A stretch of DNA of 64,000 nucleotides from Microbacterium sp. Marseille-Q6965 (GCF_946151065.1 NZ_CAMGZA010000001.1:1240001-1304000); one strand, 5' to 3'. Counted from the first letter of the stretch, positions 9,125-18,465 are shown. Translations and numbers: made by a program. The notes: generated from the sequence alone by a model not told the origin.

Positions 9125-10603
9125 CTACTGCAGCGCCGAGGTGAGGCGCGCGAGGTTGTCGAGCACGCGCGAGCGCAGCGGCTGGGTGCGCCACTCCTCG
9201 AGGGTGAGCTCTCGGCTCAGGCTGCGGTAGGTGTCCTCCACCTCGCGCATCTGGCGCACGAACTCCTCGCCGCGCACGAGCAGCGAGATCTCCAGGTTCA
9301 GGCCGAACGAGCGCATGTCCATGTTGCTCGAACCGATCACGGCGACCTCGTCGTCGACCGTAAGCCCCTTGGTGTGCAGGATGTACGGCTTGCGGTACAT
9401 CCAGATCCGCACGCCGGCCCGCAGCAGCGCCTCGTAGTAGCTGCGCTGCGCGTGGTAGACGACCGTCTGGTCCCCCACCTCCGAGACGAACAGCTCCACG
9501 CGCACGCCGCGGTCGCACGCGGCGGAGACGGCGAGCAGCAGCGCCTCGTCCGGCACGAAGTACGGGCTGATCATGATGATCTTCTCGCGCGCCGCGTAGA
9601 TGAGCGAGAGGAACAGGCGCAGGTTGTTCTCCACCTCGAAGCCGGGACCGGACGGCACCACCTGGCAGTCGAGGTCGCCCGATCCGGAGGGCATCTCGCG
9701 CAGGTCCACGCCGTCGGGCACCGTGTCGGTCTCGCTGAACCAGTCGGACAGGAAGACCGCATCGACGCTCGAGACCACCGGCCCGTCCAGCCGCACCATG
9801 ACGTCCACCCACTGCAGCCCGCGCCGGATGTTGGCGCGCAGGTTGTAGCTGCGATCGGTGACGTTCTGCGAGCCGAGGTAGGCCACCTGCCCGTCGACGA
9901 CGAGGATCTTGCGGTGGTTGCGCAAATCGGGGCGCTGCCACTTGCCCTTGAGCGGCTGGATCGGCAGGGCGAAGCGCCAGTCGGCGCCCATCGCGTCGAG
10001 CCGGCGGATGGTGCGCCGGTGGAACGGCTTGACGAGGTTGGCCCAGTGGTCCAGCAGCACGCGCACCGTCACGCCCCGCGCGCAGGCGTCCTCGAGCGCG
10101 CGAAAGAACCCGTCGGTGGCCGCGTCCGACTTGAAGATGTAGAACTCGACGTGCACGTAGGAGCGAGCGCGGCGGATCTCGGCGGCCATCGCGTCGAGGC
10201 TCTGCTGATAGTCGGAGATGATGCGCACGCCGTTGTCACCCGAGATCGGCAGGGCGCCGAGCTCTCGGTTCATGCGCACGAGGGCCGTGAACCAGTCCGG
10301 CTGATCGGGGCGCAGGCTGCCGCCCTCGAGCATGTCGTTGACCTCGCGCAGGTACTCGTTCGTCTGCGCCTGGCGGCGCCGCTTGTCCCGCGGCAGACGG
10401 GGGCTGCCGATCAGCAGGAACAGCAGCAGGCCGGGGATCGGCAGCAGGAAGATCGCCAGCAGCCAGGCCATCGCGGAGGTGGGCTTGCGGTTGGCCGGCA
10501 CGATGAGCACCGCGATGATCCGGATGGCCATGTCGACCGCCCAGACCGTGATCGCCCACCAGGATGCGCCCAGCGCACCCCACAGCCAGTTCAGAAAATC
10601 CAC
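9125..10603 (-). CDS. cls: Cardiolipin synthase (phospholipase D family)
   Basis: 492 residues from a GTG preceded by GGGAGG; longer upstream frames are Arg-rich shadows. Two N-terminal transmembrane helices (about 11-33 and 42-60) anchor the enzyme. Two HKD motifs are present: HRKILVVD with GSQN, and HTKGLTVD with GSSN. They form the joined active site that condenses phosphatidylglycerol to cardiolipin. The 74-residue membrane protein gene lies 37 bases upstream on the same strand and may be co-transcribed. Confidence 0.95.
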   Translation of the reverse strand: MDFLNWLWGALGASWWAITVWAVDMAIRIIAVLIVPANRKPTSAMAWLLAIFLLPIPGLLLFLLIGSPRLPRDKRRRQAQTNEYLREVNDMLEGGSLRPDQPDWFTALVRMNRELGALPISGDNGVRIISDYQQSLDAMAAEIRRARSYVHVEFYIFKSDAATDGFFRALEDACARGVTVRVLLDHWANLVKPFHRRTIRRLDAMGADWRFALPIQPLKGKWQRPDLRNHRKILVVDGQVAYLGSQNVTDRSYNLRANIRRGLQWVDVMVRLDGPVVSSVDAVFLSDWFSETDTVPDGVDLREMPSGSGDLDCQVVPSGPGFEVENNLRLFLSLIYAAREKIIMISPYFVPDEALLLAVSAACDRGVRVELFVSEVGDQTVVYHAQRSYYEALLRAGVRIWMYRKPYILHTKGLTVDDEVAVIGSSNMDMRSFGLNLEISLLVRGEEFVRQMREVEDTYRSLSRELTLEEWRTQPLRSRVLDNLARLTSALQ

Positions 10604-10640
10604 GCGCCCTCCCGGCCTCAGCGTACCGGGGGCGCGGAGA

Positions 10641-10865
10641 TCAGTCGGAGCCGGGCGACACCGCGGCGCCCGACGCGCCCGCGGACCCGCCGTCGGCGCG
10701 CGGCGCGAGCCCCCGCTTGGCGCGCTCCTCGGCCTCGATCTTCGCGTAGGCGCGGCGCTCCGTGCGGTCGAAGCGCAGAATGCTGCGCAGCACGTACCAG
10801 AACACCACCGCGATCGCGATCGTCGGCAGCAGCGACCACACCACGGCCGCCCAGTAGCTGTCCAC
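10641..10865 (-). CDS. Small single-pass membrane protein
   Basis: 74 residues starting at a GTG exactly six bases after a TAGGAT box. One transmembrane helix (about 8-27, WSLLPTIAIAVVFWYVLRSI) is followed by a charged cytoplasmic segment (DRTERRAYAKIEAEERAKRG) and a Gly/Ala/Ser-rich tail. The helix-plus-amphipathic layout resembles small phage-shock or lipid-associated membrane proteins, but I do not recognise a family. Its position 37 bases before cls suggests a link to membrane lipids; this is inference from context only. Confidence 0.75.
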   Translation of the reverse strand: MDSYWAAVVWSLLPTIAIAVVFWYVLRSILRFDRTERRAYAKIEAEERAKRGLAPRADGGSAGASGAAVSPGSD

Positions 10866-10871
10866 GCGTCG

Positions 10872-10877
10872 ATCCTA
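10872..10877 (-). promoter_or_regulatory. Leaderless-type -10 box (TAGGAT), small membrane protein and cls
   Basis: TAGGAT, six bases (CGACGC), then GTG at 10865. Confidence 0.55.
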
Positions 10878-11067
10878 GCCGCGCGGCCCCGCCGGATGCT
10901 GGGAGCGGGCGGCGGGCGCGGTTCCCGTGCAATCGAGAGCGTCGTCGTGCCGCAGGCGCCCCGCCGGTGCGGCTCGCCGCGTCCACAGGCGCGCATCGGC
11001 CGAGGGCGGGCGGGTCGATGCTGTGGACCGCGGGACGCCGCGTAGGGGCTCGTCGAGGATCGTCCGC

Positions 11068-12210
11068 ATGACCACGATCCTTCGCGCCCCCTCGCCCGCT
11101 CGCTTCCTCTCGCTCGTCCCCCACCTCGCGGGATTTACCCCCCGCGAGAGCCTCGTGCTCGTGCCCTTCCGCGGCGGTCGCAGCCTGGGTGTGCTGCGCC
11201 TTGACCTGCCGTCACCCGACGAGGACGAGGCGCGCTTCGCCGCCACGGCGATCGGCACGGTCTGCCGCGTGCGGGATGCCGACGGCCTGGCGATCGTCGT
11301 CTACACCGACCAGCCGTTCCACCGCGCGGGAACGCGAGATCCCGCGCGGCACACGCTCGTCGCGCGCGTGCGCGCCCGCGCCTCCGACGGCGGTCTCGCC
11401 GTGCACGGCGCGCACCTGGTGGCCGCCGACGGCTGGGGATCGTACGGCGAGGGGCCCGCGTGCCGCCCGCTCGCCGAGATCGAACCGCCGCCCGACGTCG
11501 AGGGCGGGCTCGGGCCGGTATCGCGCGACCAGCATGCGGGGCTGAAGCTGCCCCGCGTCGGCAAGGCCGCGCGGCGACGGGTGGCCGCGGCGATGGCCGA
11601 GCTGCAGGGCGACGGGCTCGGCCCGGAACCGATGGGCGGCCACGCCGCCGCGCACGACGGAGCCCGCTCCCGCGGCCCGACGCCGGGGGTCGACGACGCG
11701 GCGATCCACGACCTCCCCGGCGTCTTCGAGGATGCGCTGTCGTGGGATCCGTGCGATCTGCACCCCGCCGAGACCGCGGTCCTGGCGCTCTCGCTGGGCG
11801 TGCCGCTGCTGCGCGACGTCGCGCTCACGCAGTGGAGTGCCGACCTCGACACCGGCCGCCGCACGCTGGCGTGGCAGCTGCGGTTCGCGCAGGGCGACGC
11901 CGGCGCGCCGAACGAGCCCGTGCGACTGGCCGGCGACGGCCCCCGACCCGATCCCTCGCGGTTGCGCCGCGCGCTGGAGCTGACCCGCGTCGCCGCCGCG
12001 AGCGTGCCCGCCCGGCAGCGTGTCGGTCCGCTCGCAAGCGCCGCGTGGCTCAGCTGGGCGCTCGGAAATTCCACGCACGCGGGCTGGTACGTCTCTCGCG
12101 CGCTCGAGATCGAACCCACGCACGGGCTCGCCGGACTCATCGCGACGATGCTCGCGAACGCCTACCTGCCGGCCTGGGCGTTCGAACGGCCGCCGCGGCG
12201 GGACGCCTGA
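11068..12210 (+). CDS. DUF4192 family protein
   Basis: 380 residues from the ATG at 11068, with GAGG nine bases upstream. The start TTILRAPSPARFLSLVPHLAGF followed by PRESLVLVPFRGGRS is characteristic of the DUF4192 family of actinobacteria. It is a soluble protein with a C-terminal helical region that reads like TPR-type packing (WLSWALGNSTHAGWYVSRAL, EIEPTHGLAGLIATMLANAY). No catalytic motif is visible. It is commonly found as a single-copy gene in this phylum and its role is unknown. It is convergent with lysS. Confidence 0.88.
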   Translation: MTTILRAPSPARFLSLVPHLAGFTPRESLVLVPFRGGRSLGVLRLDLPSPDEDEARFAATAIGTVCRVRDADGLAIVVYTDQPFHRAGTRDPARHTLVARVRARASDGGLAVHGAHLVAADGWGSYGEGPACRPLAEIEPPPDVEGGLGPVSRDQHAGLKLPRVGKAARRRVAAAMAELQGDGLGPEPMGGHAAAHDGARSRGPTPGVDDAAIHDLPGVFEDALSWDPCDLHPAETAVLALSLGVPLLRDVALTQWSADLDTGRRTLAWQLRFAQGDAGAPNEPVRLAGDGPRPDPSRLRRALELTRVAAASVPARQRVGPLASAAWLSWALGNSTHAGWYVSRALEIEPTHGLAGLIATMLANAYLPAWAFERPPRRDA

Positions 12211-12239
12211 TGCCCGCACCTGAGGCGCGGGTGGCCCCG

Positions 12240-13760
12240 TTACTTGACGAGCGGGAAGAGGATCGTCTCGCGGATGCCCAGGCCCGTGATCGCCATGAGC
12301 AGGCGGTCGATGCCCATGCCCATCCCACCGGTCGGCGGCATCCCGTGCTCGAGGGCGCGCAGGAAGTCCTCGTCGATGCGCATCGCCTCGTCGTCGCCGC
12401 GGTCGGCCAGCGCGGCCTGCTCCACAAAGCGCTCTCGCTGGATGACGGGGTCGACCAGCTCCGAGTAGCCCGTGGCCAGCTCGAAGCCGCGCACGTACAG
12501 GTCCCACTTCTCCACGACGCCGGCGATCGAGCGGTGCTCACGCACGAGCGGGCTCGTGTCGACGGGGAAGTCCATCACGAAGGTGGGGCGCTCCAGGTGC
12601 GTCTTCACGAAGTGCTCCCACAGCTCCTCCACGAGCTTGCCGTGCGTCGCGTGATCCGGCGCCTCCACGCCCGCCTTCTCGGCGAGCGCGAGCAGCTCGT
12701 CCATCGACGTCTCGGGCGTGATCTCGACGCCGGCCGCCTCCGACAGCGACGGGTACATCGACACACGATCCCACTCGCCACCCAGGTCGAACTCCGTGCC
12801 GTCGGCCCACGTCACGGTCGTCGATCCCGCCACCGCCACCGCCGCGTTCTGAATCAGCTCCTGCGTGAGGTCGGCGATGCCGTTGTAGTCGCTGTAGGCC
12901 TGGTAGGCCTCGAGCATCGCGAACTCGGGGCTGTGGGTCGAGTCGGCGCCCTCGTTGCGGAAGTTGCGGTTGATCTCGAACACGCGGTCGATGCCGCCGA
13001 CCACGGCGCGCTTGAGGTACAGCTCCGGCGCGATGCGCATGTACAGCTCGGTGTCGAACGCGTTCGAGTGCGTGATGAACGGGCGAGCCGTGGCGCCGCC
13101 CGGCTGCACCTGCAGCATGGGCGTCTCGACCTCGAGGAAGCCGTGCCGCGCGAAGGTCTCGCGCAGGCTGGCGTTGGCCTTCGCGCGCGCCACCACCGTG
13201 GTCCGGGCCTGCTCCCGCACGATCAGGTCGAGGTAGCGCTGGCGGACGCGCGTCTCCTCGTTCAGGTCGCGGTACATGTTGGGCAGCGGCATCACGGCCT
13301 TCGCGGCCATCTGCCACTCGTCCACCATGATCGACAGCTCGCCGCGGCGGCTCGAGATCACCTCGCCCGAGACGAACACGTGGTCGCCGAGGTCGACGAG
13401 CTCCTTCCAGCGCGCGAGCGACTCCTCGCCCACCTTCGCCAGCGACACCATCGCCTGGATGCGCGAGCCGTCTCCCGCCTGCAGCGACGCGAAGCAGAGC
13501 TTGCCGGTGTTGCGGCTGAACACCACGCGCCCGGCGACCGCGGCGGTCTCGCCGGTCTCCGCTCCGGCCTCGAGGTCGGCGTACTGCTCGCGCAGCGCCG
13601 CGATCGTCGTCGTCACCGGCACCGAGACGGGGTAGGCGCCGCCGGCGGCCGAGTCGCGCTCGCCGATCAGGCGCTCACGCTTCGCCAGGCGCACCGCCTT
13701 CTGCTCGAAGATGTCCTCTTCTTCGCTCGCGGCGGCGTTCTCGGCGGGGGTTTCGGACAT
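12240..13760 (-). CDS. lysS: Lysyl-tRNA synthetase, class II
   Basis: 506 residues from an ATG seven bases after GAGG. A short acidic extension (about 1-30) precedes the OB-fold anticodon-binding domain (about 65-180). Class II motif 2 is FRNEGADSTHSPEFAMLEAY and motif 3 is GMGMGIDRLLMAITG, with the final TILFPLVK. It forms lysyl-tRNA. It is the last gene of the minus-strand run, 169 bases after the DUF2520 gene, with a TAGACT box in that gap that probably gives it a separate promoter. Confidence 0.98.
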   Translation of the reverse strand: MSETPAENAAASEEEDIFEQKAVRLAKRERLIGERDSAAGGAYPVSVPVTTTIAALREQYADLEAGAETGETAAVAGRVVFSRNTGKLCFASLQAGDGSRIQAMVSLAKVGEESLARWKELVDLGDHVFVSGEVISSRRGELSIMVDEWQMAAKAVMPLPNMYRDLNEETRVRQRYLDLIVREQARTTVVARAKANASLRETFARHGFLEVETPMLQVQPGGATARPFITHSNAFDTELYMRIAPELYLKRAVVGGIDRVFEINRNFRNEGADSTHSPEFAMLEAYQAYSDYNGIADLTQELIQNAAVAVAGSTTVTWADGTEFDLGGEWDRVSMYPSLSEAAGVEITPETSMDELLALAEKAGVEAPDHATHGKLVEELWEHFVKTHLERPTFVMDFPVDTSPLVREHRSIAGVVEKWDLYVRGFELATGYSELVDPVIQRERFVEQAALADRGDDEAMRIDEDFLRALEHGMPPTGGMGMGIDRLLMAITGLGIRETILFPLVK

Positions 13761-13824
13761 GCGCGGGATCCTCGACAGACACGGGAGGTGGATCGCGGCC
13801 GAGCGACCGCGGAAGACGGCATCC

Positions 13825-13830
13825 AGTCTA
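13825..13830 (-). promoter_or_regulatory. Candidate -10 box (TAGACT) for lysS
   Basis: TAGACT 64 bases before the lysS ATG, giving a leader of roughly 57 bases that carries the GAGG ribosome site. Unlike the leaderless cases, this is a leadered arrangement. Confidence 0.45.
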
Positions 13831-13929
13831 GTGATGGCGTGCCCGCGCCCCTCTCGGCCCGCGCACAGCGGCGGGATCCGCCGCGTCGGCCACCCCGGCC
13901 GGCGCTTTCGCGCGGGCCCGGCTATCGCC

Positions 13930-14640
13930 TCAGTCGTCCAGGTCGGGCGGAAGGTCGGGGATCGCCGGGCTGGCCTCGGCGAGCGCGTGGTCGACCGTCG
14001 AGCGCACCAGCGACGAGAGGAAACCGCCGGGGTTCTCGACGCCGATGCCACGCAGGATGCCGGTGGCCTGCTGCACGATCTGTCGCGAGAACTCGCTGGC
14101 CGTGGCGATCGCCTCCGCATAGGCGGGGCGATCCTCCTCGGCGATCACCACGGGCTCGCACCCGAGCTCCACCGCGAGCGCCTGCGCGATGGGCAGCACC
14201 GCGGCGGGTGCGGTGACCGCCGCGTACGTGGCCGCCAGCTGCCGCAGATCGATCGACGTTCCCGTGAACGCCATCGCGGGGTGCACCGCCAGCGGGATGG
14301 CGCCCTTCTCCGCCGCCGGCCGCAGCACCTCGATGCCGTGGGCGGCGTCGGTGTGCAGCACGAGCTGACCCATCTGCCAGTGCCCGGCGTCGGCGAGCCC
14401 GCGGATCAGGTGCGACAGGTCCGCGCGCGGCACGGCGACGATGACGAGCTCGCTGCGCCGCAGCACCTCCGGGGCGTCGAGGACGGGCACCTCCGGCAGC
14501 ACGGCAGAGGCCCGGTCCTCGTCGGAGGCGCGGGTGCGGCCGGTGAGGGCGTGCCCGGCTCCGGCCAGGGCCGCGCCGAGGACCGGGCCGACCCTGCCGG
14601 AGCCGACGATGCCGACGCCGAGCCGGCCATCGCGCCTCAC
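13930..14640 (-). CDS. Rossmann-like DUF2520 protein
   Basis: 236 residues. The N-terminal NAD(P)-binding loop is LGVGIVGSGRVGPVLGAALAGAGH. The C-terminal helical half contains VHPAMAFTGT and PAYAEAIATASEF, matching the Rossmann-like plus DUF2520 family, which resembles ketopantoate reductase-type dehydrogenases. The reaction is unproven. It overlaps the PH-domain gene upstream by four bases, so it is translationally coupled at the end of the operon. In many actinobacteria pantothenate genes follow at this position; here none do and lysS is next. Confidence 0.85.
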   Translation of the reverse strand: MRRDGRLGVGIVGSGRVGPVLGAALAGAGHALTGRTRASDEDRASAVLPEVPVLDAPEVLRRSELVIVAVPRADLSHLIRGLADAGHWQMGQLVLHTDAAHGIEVLRPAAEKGAIPLAVHPAMAFTGTSIDLRQLAATYAAVTAPAAVLPIAQALAVELGCEPVVIAEEDRPAYAEAIATASEFSRQIVQQATGILRGIGVENPGGFLSSLVRSTVDHALAEASPAIPDLPPDLDD

Positions 14641-16559
14641 GCTCGCGGCTCCCGGGGCGCGCTTGCTTCGGCCGGCGCCGCGGGGTCACCGGCGCCGGGC
14701 CCGGCGGTGCGGCTCGCGTCGGGCGCAGCGCCCCCGGTTGTGCGGGCGCCCGACTCCACCGATGCGGCCGCAGGGACGGGTGCGTCCGCCGCGACGGGCG
14801 CGCCGGGGGCCTGCAAGGCGGCGGCGGGGCCGGCGACGACGCGCGCGGCGTAGCTCTCCCAGCCCGGTACGTCGCCGTGCGCGCCCCAGCGGTGCGTCTG
14901 GTCGGCCGCGGCGGCGGCCACGGACCCCGCCCGCACCTCTCCGAACAGCGCCATGAGGTCGGCGCGATCGAGGCCTACGACGGTGCCCGACACCGTGCCG
15001 GCGACGGTGTGCGCTTGCAGCCAGCCGACGGTCTGGACGCGATCGATCGGCCCCTGCGCGATCGAGGTGCCCTGGAGCCGGGCCAGGGGCAGGATCGCCT
15101 GCCGGCGCCAGAGGGTGCCGCGGCGCAGCAGCAGGGCGTACGCCGTGACCAGCGCGCCGTGGCGCTTCCACGACGCGGGTCGGCGCCAGCGCGCCCGGCG
15201 CGCCATGACGCGGTACGGGTCGCCCTCGATGGGGCCGAACATGCCGTGGTCGATGATGAACGGCAGGTCCTGCGGGGGAAGGTAGGGCAGGATCAGCTGC
15301 AACACGCGGATCGCGTCGTCGCGCGTGCCGACCGGCAGGACCTGGCTGAACTGCTGCTGCGCCGACGCCTGCGCGGCGACGCTCTGGCCCGACACCCGGT
15401 TGATGTTGATGCGCCACCAGCCGAACGGCTTCCACAGCAGCGGCTGCACGAGCTCGACGGCGTGGATGCGGCCCGGCGGGATCGTCTGCGTCACGGTGGT
15501 CAGCAGGCCCTGCGTCACGCGCACGCCGTCGGGGGTGGGCGCGATCGAGTACCGCAGCGCCCTGGACAGGCCGCGCCACACCACGCCCACCACGCTGAAC
15601 GCCATGGGGATGCCGGAGGTCAGCGCTGCCACCCCGAGCACGACGAGACCCTCGCCGTCCGCGTCGATGAGGGCGGCAGGCAGCAGGCTCGCGAGGGTGA
15701 CGAGGAAGATGCCCCCGAACAGCGCCACCCACACGACCGCCTCGAGCAGCTGTGACCCGATGATCCGACCGACCGGCAGCTTCACCACGCTCTCGGGCGC
15801 CACGTCCGCCACATCCGCGCCCTCGATGAGCTCCTGCACGCCGGCCGACACGGTCGAGCGCAGCCGGCCTCCCTGAGGACGGTTCGGGTCCGCGCCCTCC
15901 CGCGCCGCCCGCCGCGCCGCCCGCGCGCCCGAGGCGAGGCGCAGGATGTCCGCCCGCACCTCCTCGGCCCGCGCGATCGACAGGTATTCGAGCGGCACGT
16001 TCGCGTCGGTGCCGGCGCCATCGACCTCCAGCTTGGCCATGCCAAACAGCCGCGGCAGGAACGGGCGGGTGAGGTTCACGCCCTGCACACGGTCGAGCGG
16101 AGCGCGCCGGTGGCTGCGGAAGATGATGCCCTTGCGCACCTCGACGTCCTCGCCCGTGATGCGGAACTGATGCGCTCGCCACGCCAGCCCGAAGCCGGCC
16201 GACACGAGGGCGACCACCGCGAGCACCGCGAGGAGAACCACGAGGACCAGGTTGTTCGAGAGGGTCCAGTCGAGGAACCACCCGATCGGATCGCCGTTCT
16301 CGAACTCGGCCTCGTCCTGCTCATGCGGTGCCACGATGCCGACGAACCAGTACGTGATGCGGTCGCGGAGGTTGCCGAGGATCAGCGTGATCACGATGAT
16401 CAGCGCGATCCCGCCCTTGAACAGCGGCGTCAGGGGGTGCAGCCGGTGCCACTCGCCGTCGGCGAGCGAGGAGGATCCGCCGCCCACCAACGGCGCGGCA
16501 GCGACAGCGGTCTCGTCCGCCGCCCCGTCCTGTCCCGCGCGAAGGTGCGGATCGGTCAC
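14637..16559 (-). CDS. Long PH-domain (bPH2/DUF304) membrane protein, YdbT-like
   Basis: 640 residues from a GTG that overlaps the stop of the preceding PH-domain gene (GTGA). Hydrophobic hairpins (GGIALIIVITLILGN, LVLVVLLAVLAVVALVSAGF, later LLEAVVWVALFGGIFLVTL) alternate with repeated bacterial PH modules: DVEVRKGIIFRSHRRAPLDRVQGV and GVRVTQGLLTTVTQTIPPGRIH are the conserved strand pairs. A Pro/Ala-rich tail follows residue about 575. Short and long members in tandem match the Bacillus YdbS/YdbT pair, linked there to bacteriocin resistance. A shared envelope role here is inference. Confidence 0.88.
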   Translation of the reverse strand: MTDPHLRAGQDGAADETAVAAAPLVGGGSSSLADGEWHRLHPLTPLFKGGIALIIVITLILGNLRDRITYWFVGIVAPHEQDEAEFENGDPIGWFLDWTLSNNLVLVVLLAVLAVVALVSAGFGLAWRAHQFRITGEDVEVRKGIIFRSHRRAPLDRVQGVNLTRPFLPRLFGMAKLEVDGAGTDANVPLEYLSIARAEEVRADILRLASGARAARRAAREGADPNRPQGGRLRSTVSAGVQELIEGADVADVAPESVVKLPVGRIIGSQLLEAVVWVALFGGIFLVTLASLLPAALIDADGEGLVVLGVAALTSGIPMAFSVVGVVWRGLSRALRYSIAPTPDGVRVTQGLLTTVTQTIPPGRIHAVELVQPLLWKPFGWWRININRVSGQSVAAQASAQQQFSQVLPVGTRDDAIRVLQLILPYLPPQDLPFIIDHGMFGPIEGDPYRVMARRARWRRPASWKRHGALVTAYALLLRRGTLWRRQAILPLARLQGTSIAQGPIDRVQTVGWLQAHTVAGTVSGTVVGLDRADLMALFGEVRAGSVAAAAADQTHRWGAHGDVPGWESYAARVVAGPAAALQAPGAPVAADAPVPAAASVESGARTTGGAAPDASRTAGPGAGDPAAPAEASAPREPRA

Positions 16560-17487
16560 AGCCCGGTCCGTCGGGTCTCGGCGACCTGGATGAGCGCGTC
16601 GCGCAGCACCTCGGCCGATGCCTGCGACAGTCCCGGGATCTCCACCCCGGTGGTGGCCGCGGCCGTGACCATCTTCAGCTTCGCGATGCCGAAGGCCCGA
16701 TCCATCGGCCCATGGGTGATGTCGACGAGCTGCATGCGCCCGTACGGAACCGCCACGATGCGCTGCCACAGGATGCCCTTGCGGAAGACGATGTCATCCT
16801 CCCGCAGCATGTACCCGAGCGCCCGCGCCTGGCGGGGCAGGATGACCTGCGTGATGATTGTCACGACGATCAGCGCGGCGCCCGCCCACCAGGCCCACGG
16901 CTGGTCGAGGGTCGCACCGAGCACGATCATCGCCACGAGGACCAGCGCCGCGAAGATCCCGTTCTGCACGGTCTGCGACACGACGTACTTCGGCGAGATC
17001 TGATGCCAGCGCCCGTCGAGCGTGAGCCGACCCTCGGCGCGCGGCTCCCGAATGGCCGTGTAGGTGCCCTCGTCGAGCACCGCCGCGGGTTCGGGCGCGT
17101 GGTGGCCGGAGGAAGCGCTCGCGGGCGCGGAAGCGGCGGGGGCAGCCGGCGCGGCGGTGCCGGGCGTGGCGGCGCCCGCCGATGCGGGCGGTGCCGCGGG
17201 AACGTGCGCCGGCTCGGCCTGGGCGCCCGCGGCGCCGTGCGCCGGCTGGGCTGGCGCGTCGGAGGTCGCTTGCGCCGACGCGGCCGCGCAGCATCCGGGG
17301 CGGGATCGGCGGGGCGCGGCGGGTTCGCGGGACGCGGCGGGACGGCGGGGCGCGGCGGGACGGCGGGGCGCGGCGGCACGGCCGGGGCTCCCTCGGGCAG
17401 CGGCGGGACCGGCCCGGGCACAGGCGGCAGCTGCGCGTCAGTGTGCGGCAGGCGCGCCGGCCCCGGGGTCGTCGGGCTCTCGGGCAT
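16556..17487 (-). CDS. Short PH-domain membrane protein (YdbS-like), Pro/Ala-rich N-terminus, probable frameshift
   Basis: The PH part (16556-17080, 174 residues from an internal GTG) has two transmembrane helices (FAALVLVAMIVLGATL, WWAGAALIVVTIITQVIL) and the bPH2 signature DDIVFRKGILWQRIVAVPYGRMQL. Upstream, the same frame stays open as Ala/Pro-rich sequence to about 17290. The neighbouring frame carries MPESPTTPGPARLPHTDAQL and PPRPAV repeats from an ATG at 17485-17487, with AAGGA five bases before it. The two halves join at about 17284-17300 if one base is added or two are removed; past that point the first frame turns into Arg-rich nonsense. I take it as one gene with a real or sequencing frameshift. 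Otherwise translation starts near 17080. Confidence 0.68.
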
Positions 17488-17926
17488 CGGGATCCTTCGG
17501 CAGCATGCACCAGGGTTCGGCGATCAACGCCGCGGCCACGAGGACGACCCCCGCCACCGCCGTTGCGATGATCGTGCCCATCGAGCCTATCCCGGGGCTC
17601 ACCGGCCGTGTGGTGAGGTAGGCGATGAAGCCGAGGCCCGCTCCCCCGAGGGCGGCCCCGACGATGCTCGAGGCCCGCGCGAGCATCGCGGTGCGCACGG
17701 CGCGGAACGGGTCGACGCGCGGGGCGTCCGGCTCGCGCAGCGAGCGCCGGATCGGCCACGCGAGCGTGAGACACACCGCGCCGAGCAGCACGAGCAGGAT
17801 CGGCAGCGACACGGCCGGGGTGAACGTGGCGCGCCCGCTCGCGGTGAGCAGGTGGTCGACGAGGAACGCCGCCGCCCCGCCGAGCACCGCGGCGAGGAGA
17901 AGGACGGCCGGTCCCGTGCGCTTCAT
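17438..17926 (-). CDS. DUF3180 membrane protein
   Basis: 162 residues with four predicted transmembrane helices (AVLLLAAVLGGAAAFLVDHL, SLPILLVLLGAVCLTLAW, SIVGAALGGAGLGFIAYL, IIATAVAGVVLVAAALIA). This is the actinobacterial DUF3180 family, typically encoded after folK as here. The start overlaps folK by four bases. Its last 50 bases overlap the MPESP start of the following PH-domain gene and hold that gene's ribosome site. The function is unknown. Confidence 0.88.
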   Translation of the reverse strand: MKRTGPAVLLLAAVLGGAAAFLVDHLLTASGRATFTPAVSLPILLVLLGAVCLTLAWPIRRSLREPDAPRVDPFRAVRTAMLARASSIVGAALGGAGLGFIAYLTTRPVSPGIGSMGTIIATAVAGVVLVAAALIAEPWCMLPKDPDAREPDDPGAGAPAAH

Positions 17927-18465
17927 CCGGCGCCCTCCGACGAAGTCAGCGCCGCGAGCAGGTCGGCCACGCGGCCGCGGCCCGGCAGCACGGCGTCGGG
18001 ATCGATCGACAGCCAGGGCCCGAGCACGAAGTCGCGCTCGGCGGCACGGGGGTGCGGCAGCCGCAGGCGCTCATCGTCGCTCACGACGTCACCATAGGCG
18101 ATGAGGTCGAGATCGAGCGTGCGGTCGCCCCACCGCTCCGCGCGCACCCGCCCGTGGCGGGATTCGATGACGTGCAGCATCGCCAGCAGCATGTCAGGCG
18201 CCAGCCGCGTGCGCACAATCGCCACGGCGTTCAGGTACCCCGGCCGCTCGTCGCTCGGTCCCGCGGGCGTGAGCGCCACCGACTCGATCGCCTCGGACAC
18301 GGCGATCAGCTCGGTCAGCGGCAGGTGGCGCAGGTCCTGCATGGCCTCGCGCATCAGCCGCTCGCGGTCGCCCAGGTTCGAGCCGAGCGCGATGACGGCG
18401 TCCACCGGCGCCGCCGGTTCGCGGGGCTCGCGCGGCGGCAGCGGCTCGGTCAGGCGGCGGCTCAT
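17923..18465 (-). CDS. folK: 2-amino-4-hydroxy-6-hydroxymethyldihydropteridine pyrophosphokinase
   Basis: 180 residues. Signature segments are VIALGSNLGDRERLM, RWGDRTLDLDLIAYGD and LPHPRAAERDFVLGPW, all diagnostic for HPPK, which transfers pyrophosphate from ATP to the pterin alcohol in folate synthesis. The N-terminal about 20 residues are a Pro/Arg-rich extension. It overlaps folB by four bases and DUF3180 by four bases, so it belongs to one translationally coupled folate operon. Confidence 0.96.
   Translation of the reverse strand: MSRRLTEPLPPREPREPAAPVDAVIALGSNLGDRERLMREAMQDLRHLPLTELIAVSEAIESVALTPAGPSDERPGYLNAVAIVRTRLAPDMLLAMLHVIESRHGRVRAERWGDRTLDLDLIAYGDVVSDDERLRLPHPRAAERDFVLGPWLSIDPDAVLPGRGRVADLLAALTSSEGAG

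Noticed and set aside
11460..14216. 918-codon plus-strand frame across the DUF4192 end and lysS
   Set aside because: It overlaps two well-supported genes and is low-complexity Arg/Ala sequence.
17330..17400. GC-rich short repeats considered as a CRISPR-like array
   Set aside because: They are 15-base coding repeats for PPRPAV in the PH-domain gene, with no spacers.
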